Below are positions 1-5,906 of a DNA stretch of 7,647 nucleotides, in pieces (position 1 is the stretch's first letter; each line of letters begins with the position of its first letter). The DNA is from Pseudomonadota bacterium. GTDB lineage: Bacteria; Bdellovibrionota; Bacteriovoracia; Bacteriovoracales; Bacteriovoracaceae. The notes under the pieces were generated by a model. That model worked only from the letters and a program-made list of their open reading frames with translations. It did no database searches and was not told where the DNA came from. Where the stretch lies: positions 1 to 7,647 of the forward strand of contig JAJTIF010000262.1 in assembly GCA_021299675.1 (NCBI GenBank), given 5' to 3'. Both the position numbers and the translations under genes were made by a program.

Positions 1-411
1 GCGATCGACTTCGGTAGTGGTGTAGCGACAAGCCGAACGTTTGGTGGTGATGAAGAAGCGACCTTGAGCTAAAAGCCTAAAAGAATTGTTCGCCTCATCC
101 CAGGAAAGCTCTCCACTGGTGAAAAGTTGATTTTCCTCACTAAATTTAAGTTTTACGAAAACAGTCAGTCCTAAATATTTATCTTTGATGATGCCGGCGT
201 AGATCTTGTCGATGGTCACATAGAGGTAGGCGAAACCAGCTTTTTTTGACAACTCATAGTTAAAATCGACGCCGTAGGGATCGGCCTGATCTTTCTTCCA
301 CAGGCTCCCTTCGCAGGGTGAGCTTTTGAGCCGGTTCCAGAACTGGGCTTCCAGCTCGGATTTTTCTAGCTCTCGCAGATAGGTTTTAGAATTTTCAGAC
401 ACGACACTCAT
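1..411 (-). CDS. conserved-type hypothetical protein, 3' end beyond window
   Basis: An open reading frame runs leftward from an ATG at 411 to the window edge without a stop, giving 137 visible residues, so the C-terminus is missing. I do not recognise the family. The visible part starts with a charged helix-like stretch (residues 8-28), then a mixed region rich in aromatic residues (FAYLYVTIDKIYAG, about 60-73; LTVFVKLKF, 82-90) that reads like beta strands. There are single cysteines at 33 and 128. The frame stays open upstream for 34 codons to a TAA at 514-516, but the only alternative start there is a TTG at 453. The ATG at 411 is preferred because a perfect TATAAT lies 6 bases before it. 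There is no Shine-Dalgarno sequence. It is divergent from proB with 115 bases between the starts. That it is coding is fairly sure; its function is unknown. Confidence 0.7.
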   Translation of the reverse strand, partial: MSVVSENSKTYLRELEKSELEAQFWNRLKSSPCEGSLWKKDQADPYGVDFNYELSKKAGFAYLYVTIDKIYAGIIKDKYLGLTVFVKLKFSEENQLFTSGELSWDEANNSFRLLAQGRFFITTKRSACRYTTTEVDR

Positions 412-417
412 GGTTTT

Positions 418-423
418 ATTATA
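418..423 (-). promoter_or_regulatory. -10 element TATAAT, leaderless-type start
   Basis: On the minus strand a perfect TATAAT is followed by AAAACC and then the ATG at 411. A -10 hexamer ends about 6 bases before the transcription start, so the mRNA would begin at or within a base or two of the ATG. I see no good -35 hexamer at 16-18 bases upstream and no ribosome binding site. Confidence 0.5.
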
Positions 424-447
424 AACCGATTCATAAAGAATTCCAGC

Positions 448-465
448 GCTCAATTGTTCTTGAGC
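448..465. repeat. inverted repeat GCTCAA-N6-TTGAGC between divergent genes
   Basis: A perfect 6-base dyad, GCTCAA-TTGTTC-TTGAGC, lies near the middle of the 115-base gap between the left-edge gene and proB. It could be an operator for one or both divergent promoters. It carries no T tract, so a terminator is unlikely. A 6-base dyad can occur by chance. Confidence 0.3.
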
Positions 466-514
466 ATTTACCCCTACTACTGCTGATTCTCTGCCCGAAA
501 ACTGGATTTTCCCT

Positions 515-520
515 TAATAT
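515..520 (+). promoter_or_regulatory. possible -10 element (TAATAT) of proB, leaderless-type start
   Basis: TAATAT (4 of 6 matches to TATAAT) is followed by ATCAAC and then the proB ATG at 527. No Shine-Dalgarno sequence precedes the ATG, and no clear -35 hexamer is visible. The spacing is the same as for three other operon-leading genes in this window, which is the main reason to list it. Confidence 0.35.
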
Positions 521-526
521 ATCAAC

Positions 527-1615
527 ATGAAGTTAATCGTTGTAAAAATCGGCTCCTTGGGGGTCAGTCGCATGGAAGGAGGAGTGGATCAAACAAAGAT
601 TCAAACTCTCTGCTCTAACCTCGAAGCCCTCAAGGCCCAAGGCTATCGGCTCATTCTCGTGAGCTCCGGCGCCATCAATGCGGGTCGAGTGCAAATCCCA
701 AAGCCCGTGGATAAAGATCGTACCCTTTCTTGGCAGCAGGCCTGTGCGGCAGCCGGGATGCCCATCCTCATGAACGCCTACACCAGTGCCCTAAAAAGCT
801 TGAAACCTGCCCAGGTCCTTGTCACCCACGAAGACTTCAAAGAGCGCCAGCGCTTTCTCAACATCCGCAACACCCTATTTACGCTTTTAGAAAGTGACCA
901 CCTCCCCATCATCAACGAAAACGACACCGTCTCCACCCGAGAGATCACGGTGGGTGACAACGACCAGCTCGCCGCCATGGTGGCGGAAGCCATTGGTGCC
1001 CACATGCTGGTGCTCTTGACCGAAGCCGATGGACTCTTTGATCGCAACCCCACGGATCCCGAAGCGATACAATTGAAGAAAGTAAGCTTCGATGAAAAGT
1101 TTGAGTCCATCAAGTTCAGTCAGAAGACCAGCGCCGGGCGCGGGGGCATGCTGACCAAACTCCAGGCCGTACGTCGCTTGACCCCCCTGGGCCTCGATGT
1201 CGTGATCGCGACCTTTAATGTCCCAGACCCAGTCTCCCGCGCGCTTGCAGGTGCGGGCTCGCACTTTGAGGGAGACAAAAGATTCAAAATTAAGAACCGT
1301 CTGGCGTGGATCGCCAGTGTCGCCAAACCCAACTGCGCCATCGTGGTGGACGAGGGGGCGCGAGAGGCCCTGATGAAAGGCACCAACTCGCTACTGCCCA
1401 TCGGAGTCAAAAAAGTGATCGGCGTGTTTAAGCGCGGAGACATCGTAACGGTTAAATGCCGCCAGCAGATCATCGCCAAAGGGATCGTGGAGTTTGACTC
1501 CAAAGAGTCACAAAAGATCGCCGGACTTAAATCCACGCAACTCACCGAGGTACTTAGTGATGTGCCAAGCCTGGTGGTGATCCACAAAGACAATCTTTTC
1601 TTAGTAAGGGCCTAA
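527..1615 (+). CDS. proB: glutamate 5-kinase (ProB)
   Basis: It phosphorylates glutamate with ATP to gamma-glutamyl phosphate, the first and normally feedback-controlled step of proline synthesis in the cytoplasm. The 362 residues match the family length (E. coli ProB has 367). The amino-acid-kinase domain occupies about 1-255: VVKIGS at 5-10, SSGAINAGR at 46-54, the glutamate-binding NEND at 130-133, VGDND at 142-146, TEADGL at 165-170 and the GRGGMLTKLQA loop at 204-214 with its nucleotide-site lysine. A C-terminal PUA domain follows (about 268-360), beginning near IVVDEGAREALMKGTNSLLP. All expected motifs are present, so it should be active. The ATG at 527 is the only start that keeps the first strand VVKIGS; it lacks a ribosome binding site. 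It leads the proB-proA-yajQ-yqeY operon, and its TAA is 2 bases before the proA start. Confidence 0.97.
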   Translation: MKLIVVKIGSLGVSRMEGGVDQTKIQTLCSNLEALKAQGYRLILVSSGAINAGRVQIPKPVDKDRTLSWQQACAAAGMPILMNAYTSALKSLKPAQVLVTHEDFKERQRFLNIRNTLFTLLESDHLPIINENDTVSTREITVGDNDQLAAMVAEAIGAHMLVLLTEADGLFDRNPTDPEAIQLKKVSFDEKFESIKFSQKTSAGRGGMLTKLQAVRRLTPLGLDVVIATFNVPDPVSRALAGAGSHFEGDKRFKIKNRLAWIASVAKPNCAIVVDEGAREALMKGTNSLLPIGVKKVIGVFKRGDIVTVKCRQQIIAKGIVEFDSKESQKIAGLKSTQLTEVLSDVPSLVVIHKDNLFLVRA

Positions 1616-1617
1616 GC

Positions 1618-2847
1618 ATGAATCTCGAAGAAAGACTGATCCAAACGAAAAAAGCCAGCCTGAGTTTGCAAAACCTCAAGGAAGAGACGCGCCAGCAGGC
1701 GCTCGCCGCACTGGCGACACAACTGCTGGCCCAGACACCTCGGATCATCGCTGAAAACAAAAAAGATCTCGCCCTGGCCCAAGAGCAGCAGCTCTCCCCC
1801 TCTCTCATCGATCGCTTAACTCTGACTGAAAAGTCCCTACAGGCGATGGCCCAGGCCATCGGCGAGATCTCTGCCTTCCCGCAAGTGGTCAACGTGATCG
1901 AGATTGAAAGCACTCGCAGCGATGGTCTCGTGATTCAAAAAGAGCGCATCCCCATCGGTGTCATTGCCATGATCTTTGAGTCCCGACCCAATGTGGTCAT
2001 CGACTGTGCCGCACTGGCCATCAAGTCTGGCAACGCCATGGTGCTTAAGGGTGGCAAGGAAGCTCAGTTTTCTAACCGTGTCCTCTATGAAGTCGTGCAA
2101 GCGGCAGCCCAGGGTTTTTATGCACCAGAGGCGATTAGTTTGATCGAGACTCGCGAGGAAGTCGACGTGCTCTTAACCATGAATCGCTGGATCGATCTGG
2201 TGGTGCCGCGCGGAGGAGAAAAACTCATCCGCCATGTAAAGGCGAAGGCGACCATGCCCGTGGTGGCCCATGACCAGGGCCTGTGTCACATGTACCTGCA
2301 CCACGATGCACTTGAGGCGATCAAGCTGGTCGTGAATGCCAAAGTACAAAGACCCGGGGTGTGCAATGCCCTAGAGACTCTACTGGTGCACGAGGACTAC
2401 CCGCTCGATGCCTTCGAGGCCCTTGTGTCTGAACTCTTGCGCCTCAAAGTTGAGATTTACGCCTGTCCCCGGGTGCTGAAGATTTTCCCCCAACTCAAGG
2501 TGGCAGATGAAGCCTCGTGGTCGACGGAGTGGCTGGATTTAAAACTGAATCTCAAAATCGTCAAAGACCAGTTTGAGGCCATCGCGCATATCCAGCGCTT
2601 TGGCTCCCATCACACCGAAGCCGTCATCAGCCAGACACCAGCTGTGATAGAGGTATTTAAGTCCCAGATAGACGCTTCGTGTATAGTCATCAACGCCTCA
2701 ACTCGCTTTAATGACGGGGGTCAACTACAACTGGGAGCAGAGCTGGGGATTTCGACCTCAAAGCTTCACGCCTACGGGCCCATGGGCGCCCGCGAGATGA
2801 CCACCACCCGCTTCATTGTTAAAGGCTCAGGCCATATTAGAGGATAG
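1618..2847 (+). CDS. proA: gamma-glutamyl phosphate reductase (ProA)
   Basis: It is the NADPH-dependent reductase that turns gamma-glutamyl phosphate into glutamate semialdehyde, which cyclises to pyrroline-5-carboxylate. ProB and ProA hand over an unstable intermediate, which suits their adjacency. The 409 residues compare with 417 in E. coli. Family landmarks are the cofactor-region motif IFESRPNVVIDCAALAIKSGN (split here as IFESRPNVV at 119-127 and AIKSGN at 134-139), VLKGGKEA (142-149), VPRGG (196-200), the catalytic cysteine C249 in VQRPGVCNALETLLV, and the C-terminal FNDGGQLQLGAELGIST with KLHAYGPMGA. One difference: the stretch usually read as TGGIGVCH in enterobacteria is AHDQGLCH here (217-224). 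The start is ATG 1618, 2 bases after the proB stop, with a weak AAGGG upstream, so coupling to proB translation is likely. Confidence 0.97.
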   Translation: MNLEERLIQTKKASLSLQNLKEETRQQALAALATQLLAQTPRIIAENKKDLALAQEQQLSPSLIDRLTLTEKSLQAMAQAIGEISAFPQVVNVIEIESTRSDGLVIQKERIPIGVIAMIFESRPNVVIDCAALAIKSGNAMVLKGGKEAQFSNRVLYEVVQAAAQGFYAPEAISLIETREEVDVLLTMNRWIDLVVPRGGEKLIRHVKAKATMPVVAHDQGLCHMYLHHDALEAIKLVVNAKVQRPGVCNALETLLVHEDYPLDAFEALVSELLRLKVEIYACPRVLKIFPQLKVADEASWSTEWLDLKLNLKIVKDQFEAIAHIQRFGSHHTEAVISQTPAVIEVFKSQIDASCIVINASTRFNDGGQLQLGAELGISTSKLHAYGPMGAREMTTTRFIVKGSGHIRG

Positions 2848-2852
2848 AAGTT

Positions 2853-3347
2853 ATGCCATCATTTGATCTCATTTCAAAAATCGACACCATGGAACTGCAG
2901 AACTGTCTTAATACGACAGAGAAAACCATTGCTGGCCGCTTTGACTTCAAGGGCTCCGAAGCGAAAGCGGATTGGAAAGAAAAAGAGAACATCATCGAGA
3001 TCCGCGCTGAGGACGAGATGAAAGTCAAAGCCGTGCGTGACATCCTTTTGACCAATATGGGCAAGCGGGGAATTGGTGTGAAAGGTCTCGAGGAATCAAA
3101 GATTGAACCCACCGGCATGAAGCTGCAGAAGATGACCATCAAGCTTGTGAGCGGGATCGATAAGGACAAGGCGAAAGTCATCAACCGCCTCTTAAAGGAG
3201 AGCGGCTCGAAGGTGAAGTCCCAGTATATGGATCAGAAGTTTCGTTTGGAATCCAAAAGCATCGATGATCTGCAAGAAGCTTTTGCGCTTCTGCGGAAAA
3301 GTGACGAATTAAACATTGATCTCCAGATGGAGAATATGAAGAGGTAA
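2853..3347 (+). CDS. yajQ: YajQ-family nucleotide-binding protein
   Basis: This 164-residue protein is a full-length YajQ/UPF0234 member (E. coli YajQ has 163). Members bind nucleotides, and some (for example in Xanthomonas and Pseudomonas) bind cyclic di-GMP and act as signalling effectors. The signature N-terminus MPSFDLISKID is present, then RFDFKGSEA (29-37), KRGIGVKGL (71-79), KLVSGIDKDKAKVINRLLKES (split: KLVSGIDKDK at 93-102, KVINRLLKES at 104-113), and the second half containing KVKSQYMDQKFRLESKSIDDLQ. The fold is two ferredoxin-like lobes. AGAGGA at 2839-2844 is a good ribosome binding site 8 bases before the ATG and overlaps the end of proA. Whether this one binds c-di-GMP cannot be read from the sequence, but it would be of interest if the organism has c-di-GMP-controlled motility. 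Confidence 0.93.
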   Translation: MPSFDLISKIDTMELQNCLNTTEKTIAGRFDFKGSEAKADWKEKENIIEIRAEDEMKVKAVRDILLTNMGKRGIGVKGLEESKIEPTGMKLQKMTIKLVSGIDKDKAKVINRLLKESGSKVKSQYMDQKFRLESKSIDDLQEAFALLRKSDELNIDLQMENMKR

Positions 3348-3348
3348 T

Positions 3349-3762
3349 ATGAATCTACAAGAACGAATCAACAACGACATGAAAGAAGCCATGAAGGCGA
3401 AAGACACAGTGAGACTTTCGGCGATCCGGATGCTCAAGGCTGCCTTCATTCAAAACAATACCGCCGTCAAACCAACCGATGATCTCTCTGTGGTCATCTC
3501 TCATGTCAAGAAACTGCAGGACTCCTTACCGATGTTTCCCACGGGCTCTGATGCCTTCGTCCAGACGCTCAAAGAGATTGATGCCCTCAGACCTTACCTC
3601 CCCCAAGAGATGAGTGAAGCGGAAGTCAAAGCCCTGATCGATCAGATCAAAGCGGCCGGTGCCAAAGACATGGGAGCCATCATGAAAGAGTTGCAACCGC
3701 AGATCAAAGGACGCTTTGATGGCAAGAAGGCCAGTGACATGGTGAAGGCAGCGCTGGCTTAG
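3349..3762 (+). CDS. yqeY: GatB/YqeY-domain protein
   Basis: This 137-residue protein is a stand-alone YqeY-family member (E. coli about 147). The family resembles the C-terminal tRNA-binding tail of GatB, the amidotransferase subunit, but its own role is not well established. Visible landmarks are the helical N-terminus LQERINNDMKEAMKAKDTVRLSAIRML, here seen as MKEAMKAKDTVRLSAIRML (11-29), the KKLQDSLPMF segment (54-63), LRPYLPQEMSEAEV (80-93), KDMGAIMKELQPQIKGRFDG (106-125) and the final KASDMVKAAL. AAGAGG at 3339-3344 lies 4 bases before the ATG, and the start is 1 base after the yajQ stop, so translation is probably coupled. It is the last gene of the pro operon. Its TAG overlaps the TAA of the opposing lipoprotein gene. 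Confidence 0.92.
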   Translation: MNLQERINNDMKEAMKAKDTVRLSAIRMLKAAFIQNNTAVKPTDDLSVVISHVKKLQDSLPMFPTGSDAFVQTLKEIDALRPYLPQEMSEAEVKALIDQIKAAGAKDMGAIMKELQPQIKGRFDGKKASDMVKAALA

Positions 3763-4865
3763 ATCCCAGAAGCCGGAAGACGCTCTTGGGCGAAGGAGTC
3801 TTCGGGCCCGGGAGCGAACTCAATCTGACTCTCCTCCCCCTCTGCCGAAATCAGGACTTCTCCTTGAGCGCTCAGCAGTGTCACGATTCCCTGTGAGCTG
3901 GTTCGCAGCAGCGTATGGCCCTTGTAACTCAAGGATTCAAAGCCCGTGAACGAGCGAGTGATCGGCAATTTGATCGATCGGACAACTTTAAAATTCTTAT
4001 CCACCAAACGCAGGACTCCTTCTTCGTCGAAGGCCACCCACAAACCTGCTTGAGTGCGCACGGGGGCTGAACTCACGGGCCCCACTCCCAGCTGGGCCCG
4101 CTGGATACGGTGAGAGCTTATCTTATAGATCACTCCCTCACTATCTCCCACCCACAAAGAACGATCCACCAAGAGGGGTTTGCCCAGTTCTCGTTCGCTG
4201 CCCACGCTCCACTGATCCAGCAGCTTCAGTTCAAAATCCATCTGGTAGATCTGACCTGTGTTGCTGGTGACATAAAAACTCTTGTCTCCGAGTGCCCACT
4301 CCGCCTCTGACTCAAGGCCCGGTAAGTGCAGAATCTGCTGGGGCAGGAGTTGATCGTTGAGCTTGAGTACGGAGACTGATTCATGGCGGGAGGCGATCGC
4401 AAAGAGCGCCCCTTCGCGCCAGCGCAAGTGCTGTACCCAGGTGGGCATCTTAAGCAGGTAGGTGCCGAGCATTTCTCCCTGGTGATTAAACTTTAAGATC
4501 CTTCCATCGTGCGTCCCTACGAAAAGATGCTCAGGGCTTATTGTCCAGACACTCTCCTGGCTCACGCTCGCCGAGAGCGCCAGCGCGTCGCGAGTGGGCA
4601 CCGTGAGTTCCGTTAAAAGCTTTTGATCCTGCGTAAAGAAGCGCACCACACCCGAAGACTTCGAGAGCGAACTGCCTGAACAGAGTTGAAAGAAACCTTG
4701 TGAACTAAGATTTATAAACGAACTACATGTGGATTTGGCTGAGGCTGGCGCGCGCACGATCCACTTGGCCGGCAAGGGAGCCAGGGCCATCTTCTCAGGC
4801 ACAGTGGAGCAGGAGATCAACCCCAGAGCACATAAAACTAATAAGTGAAAGCTTAGCCACCTCAT
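3759..4865 (-). CDS. outer-membrane-type lipoprotein with PQQ-like beta-propeller
   Basis: The 368-residue product starts with a lipoprotein signal peptide: MRW, a hydrophobic core to about residue 16, and the lipobox L-I-S-C with the lipidated cysteine at 19. Serine at +2 argues for the outer membrane. The mature part shows repeated blade-like units of the type x(L/F)(Y/W)V-x(3,4)-(D)G-x-I-(Y/L): HLFVGTHDGRILKF (113-126), SFYVTSNTGQIYQM (196-209), SLWVGDSEGVIYKI (236-249), GLWVAFDEEGVLRLV (274-288), TLLRTSSQGIVTLL (318-331). This is like the PQQ/WD40-type propellers of BamB. A scaffold role at the envelope is possible but BamB identity is not claimed. Cysteines 47 and 62 could pair. The gene has no ribosome binding site at ATG 4865 and overlaps yqeY by 4 bases at the other end. 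Confidence 0.8.
   Translation of the reverse strand: MRWLSFHLLVLCALGLISCSTVPEKMALAPLPAKWIVRAPASAKSTCSSFINLSSQGFFQLCSGSSLSKSSGVVRFFTQDQKLLTELTVPTRDALALSASVSQESVWTISPEHLFVGTHDGRILKFNHQGEMLGTYLLKMPTWVQHLRWREGALFAIASRHESVSVLKLNDQLLPQQILHLPGLESEAEWALGDKSFYVTSNTGQIYQMDFELKLLDQWSVGSERELGKPLLVDRSLWVGDSEGVIYKISSHRIQRAQLGVGPVSSAPVRTQAGLWVAFDEEGVLRLVDKNFKVVRSIKLPITRSFTGFESLSYKGHTLLRTSSQGIVTLLSAQGEVLISAEGEESQIEFAPGPEDSFAQERLPASGI
3781..3816 (+). terminator. long hairpin after yqeY without a T tract (possible operon 3' end)
   Basis: Eighteen bases after the yqeY stop the plus strand can form an 11-pair stem (3781-3791 with 3806-3816) capped by GAAG-GAGT-CTTC, with a 2-base bulge. Two of the pairs are T-G (G-U in RNA), which become A-C mismatches in the opposite transcript, so the structure favours the rightward mRNA. 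No T run follows (AACTCAATC), so it is not a standard intrinsic terminator. It may mark or protect the 3' end of the operon transcript. It lies inside the coding sequence of the opposing gene. Confidence 0.4.
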
Positions 4866-4871
4866 GGTAAG

Positions 4872-4877
4872 CTTATC
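4872..4877 (-). promoter_or_regulatory. possible -10 element (GATAAG) of lipoprotein gene
   Basis: On the minus strand GATAAG (4 of 6 matches to TATAAT) is followed by CTTACC and the ATG at 4865. A GAGGT further upstream is 13 bases from the ATG, too far for a usual ribosome binding site. Listed because the 6-base spacing repeats at other leading genes. Confidence 0.3.
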
Positions 4878-4913
4878 GACCTCAATAAAAGATAATGAAG
4901 GAAGAAATCAGTC

Positions 4914-5591
4914 ATGCTTGCAAAAGAAGAGTCTCTTGGTCAGGGTTTTAACCTCACCCACTACCTGAAGGCCCGGCAAGTGGCGATCGGGCTGACCCGC
5001 CAGTTCGCCTACTCCCTTCAAGTGGGAGTGCGCGAGAGTGAGGCCCATCAGCAACTGCAACTTCTGATGGAACAGGAGGGCATTGAGAAACTATGGCATC
5101 CCACCAAGATCCGTTTCGGGCGCAACACCCTGTGCAGCTTTCGGGACCCGAGCTTTGAAGACGAAAAGCTCGCCATGGGAGATATCTTCTACCTAGATAT
5201 TGGACCGGTTATTCTGGGACACGAAGCCGACTACGGAGAAAGTTTCATCCAAGGCTCCGCTCCCGATGCTCTGGTGCTGGCCTCGCGGGATTTATTTAAG
5301 AGCAGTGAAAAAAAATGGCTCGAAGATGGACTCACCGGCAAGGAGCTCTATCAGTATGCTCAAAATGAAGCACGCCTGATGGGCTTTGAACTTGAAATGC
5401 GCTCTAGTGGTCATCGGCTGGGAGACTTTCCCCATGCGATCCACCACAAAGGAAAACTCTTGGATTGGCGCCAGACGCCTCATCGAGGAGTCTGGATTCT
5501 GGAGATTCATTTAGTGGATAAAACCAGAGAGCGGGCGGCGTTTTTTGAAGATATTCTGGGCCTCGAGTCACTCACCGTTCAAGGCGTCTAG
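4914..5591 (+). CDS. M24-family (pita-bread fold) metallopeptidase-like protein
   Basis: This 225-residue protein resembles the catalytic domain of methionine aminopeptidase and aminopeptidase P. All five dimetal ligands of the family can be placed: D95 in YLDIGP, D106 in ADYGES (11 apart, as in MetAP), H167 in SGHRLGDFPH with a second histidine H174 seven residues later as in MetAP, E197 in ILEIHL and E212 in AAFFEDIL. The E-E spacing of 15 is shorter than in classical MetAP (about 31), and there is no N-terminal creatinase-like domain. It is therefore a compact M24 protein of unknown substrate, probably cytoplasmic, since no signal peptide is seen. AAGGA at 4898-4902 precedes ATG 4914 by 11 bases, and GATAAT at 4891-4896 is a possible -10. 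It is divergent from the lipoprotein gene (48 bases) and ends 1 base from the opposing 38-residue gene. Confidence 0.85.
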   Translation: MLAKEESLGQGFNLTHYLKARQVAIGLTRQFAYSLQVGVRESEAHQQLQLLMEQEGIEKLWHPTKIRFGRNTLCSFRDPSFEDEKLAMGDIFYLDIGPVILGHEADYGESFIQGSAPDALVLASRDLFKSSEKKWLEDGLTGKELYQYAQNEARLMGFELEMRSSGHRLGDFPHAIHHKGKLLDWRQTPHRGVWILEIHLVDKTRERAAFFEDILGLESLTVQGV

Positions 5592-5592
5592 C

Positions 5593-5709
5593 CTATCTCT
5601 TCGCTCGTGCTTTGGCGCTGGCCCGGCGTTGATAAAGATAGGGCACAGTGAGGTTGACCAGCATCAGGGCCGAAAGAATCGCAAATAAAACTGTCTCGTG
5701 AGCGAACAT
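5593..5709 (-). CDS. 38-residue single-pass membrane protein
   Basis: A short leftward gene reads MFAHETVLFAILSALMLV at its start, continues to a proline at 23, and ends with a strongly basic tail (YQRRASAKARAKR). Residues 6-26 are long and hydrophobic enough for one transmembrane helix. The positive tail predicts a periplasmic N-terminus and a cytoplasmic C-terminus. A perfect AAGGAG (5716-5721) sits 6 bases before the ATG, much better than most genes here. The Shine-Dalgarno is in the loop of a 6-pair hairpin (5710-5726), which suggests translational control. It lies downstream of a candidate CsrA-binding small RNA on the same strand, beyond that RNA's terminator, so read-through could supply its mRNA. 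It ends 1 base from the M24 gene stop. No family is recognised. Confidence 0.65.
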   Translation of the reverse strand: MFAHETVLFAILSALMLVNLTVPYLYQRRASAKARAKR

Positions 5710-5726
5710 AGATAACTCCTTTATCT
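5710..5726 (-). promoter_or_regulatory. Shine-Dalgarno in an AGGAG hairpin loop (possible CsrA site)
   Basis: On the minus strand AGATAA-AGGAG-TTATCT is a perfect 6-pair stem whose 5-base loop is the ribosome binding site of the 38-residue gene. GGA in a hairpin loop over a Shine-Dalgarno is the classical target of CsrA/RsmA. The stem alone could also reduce ribosome access. Confidence 0.5.
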
Positions 5727-5730
5727 CTTG

Positions 5731-5742
5731 CTGATCCATCAG
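5731..5742 (-). repeat. palindrome CTGATGGATCAG with GGA at centre
   Basis: In the leader of the 38-residue gene the minus strand reads CTGA-TGGA-TCAG, a 4-pair stem with GGA in the loop. It continues the series of GGA-loop hairpins upstream. The stem is short, so it is weak on its own. Confidence 0.35.
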
Positions 5743-5751
5743 CCGGTGGTT

Positions 5752-5777
5752 GATAAAAATGGTTCATCCTTGAACCA
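5752..5777 (-). terminator. intrinsic terminator with AGGA loop, end of small RNA
   Basis: The minus strand reads TGGTTCA-AGGA-TGAACCA, a perfect 7-pair stem with a 4-base loop, followed directly by TTTTTATC. The stem is only moderately G+C rich. The loop region UCAAGGAUGA fits the published CsrA/RsmE selection consensus (A/U)CANGGANG(U/A) in full, so the terminator hairpin may also be a protein-binding site. Confidence 0.6.
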
Positions 5778-5898
5778 GACAGTGAATATCCTTATTCCTC
5801 TGTCTCTCTTTCCCTGAGTGGGCTTAAGAGGCTCGTTAACTAAGACATCCTGTCTCTAGAGCATCACTCGTCCTGAGTGATTCTCAGCGTCCTCAGGG
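5752..5898 (-). ncRNA. candidate CsrB/RsmZ-like CsrA-titrating small RNA
   Basis: From the start predicted by the sigma-54 promoter (about 5896-5898) to the T tract, the minus strand gives about 147 bases. It contains seven GGA triplets against one on the other strand. Hairpins in order: ATCACTC-AGGAC-GAGTGAT (5881-5863); AGAC-AGGAT-GTCT (5855-5843), held between GCTC (5862-5859) and GAGC (5834-5831); a longer one with outer arms AGACAG/CTGTCT (5805-5777 overall) and inner GAATA-AGGA-TATTC; and the terminator with an AGGA loop. The 5' end TTCCCTGAG (5900-5892) pairs perfectly with CTCAGGGAA (5818-5810), closing the first part. CAGGATG and CAGGACG copies match the CsrB repeat CAGGA(U/C/A)G. 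CsrB and RsmY/Z RNAs sequester the mRNA-binding protein CsrA. I propose the same role here by inference; csrA itself is not in the window. Confidence 0.7.
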
Positions 5899-5906
5899 AA
5901 TGGTTT

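Noticed and set aside
5588..5767. 59-residue frame on the minus strand overlapping the 38-residue gene in another frame
   Set aside because: Its ATG sits inside the terminator stem with AAGG directly abutting it, and the product is low-complexity and polar, whereas the 38-residue frame has a well-spaced Shine-Dalgarno and a membrane helix.
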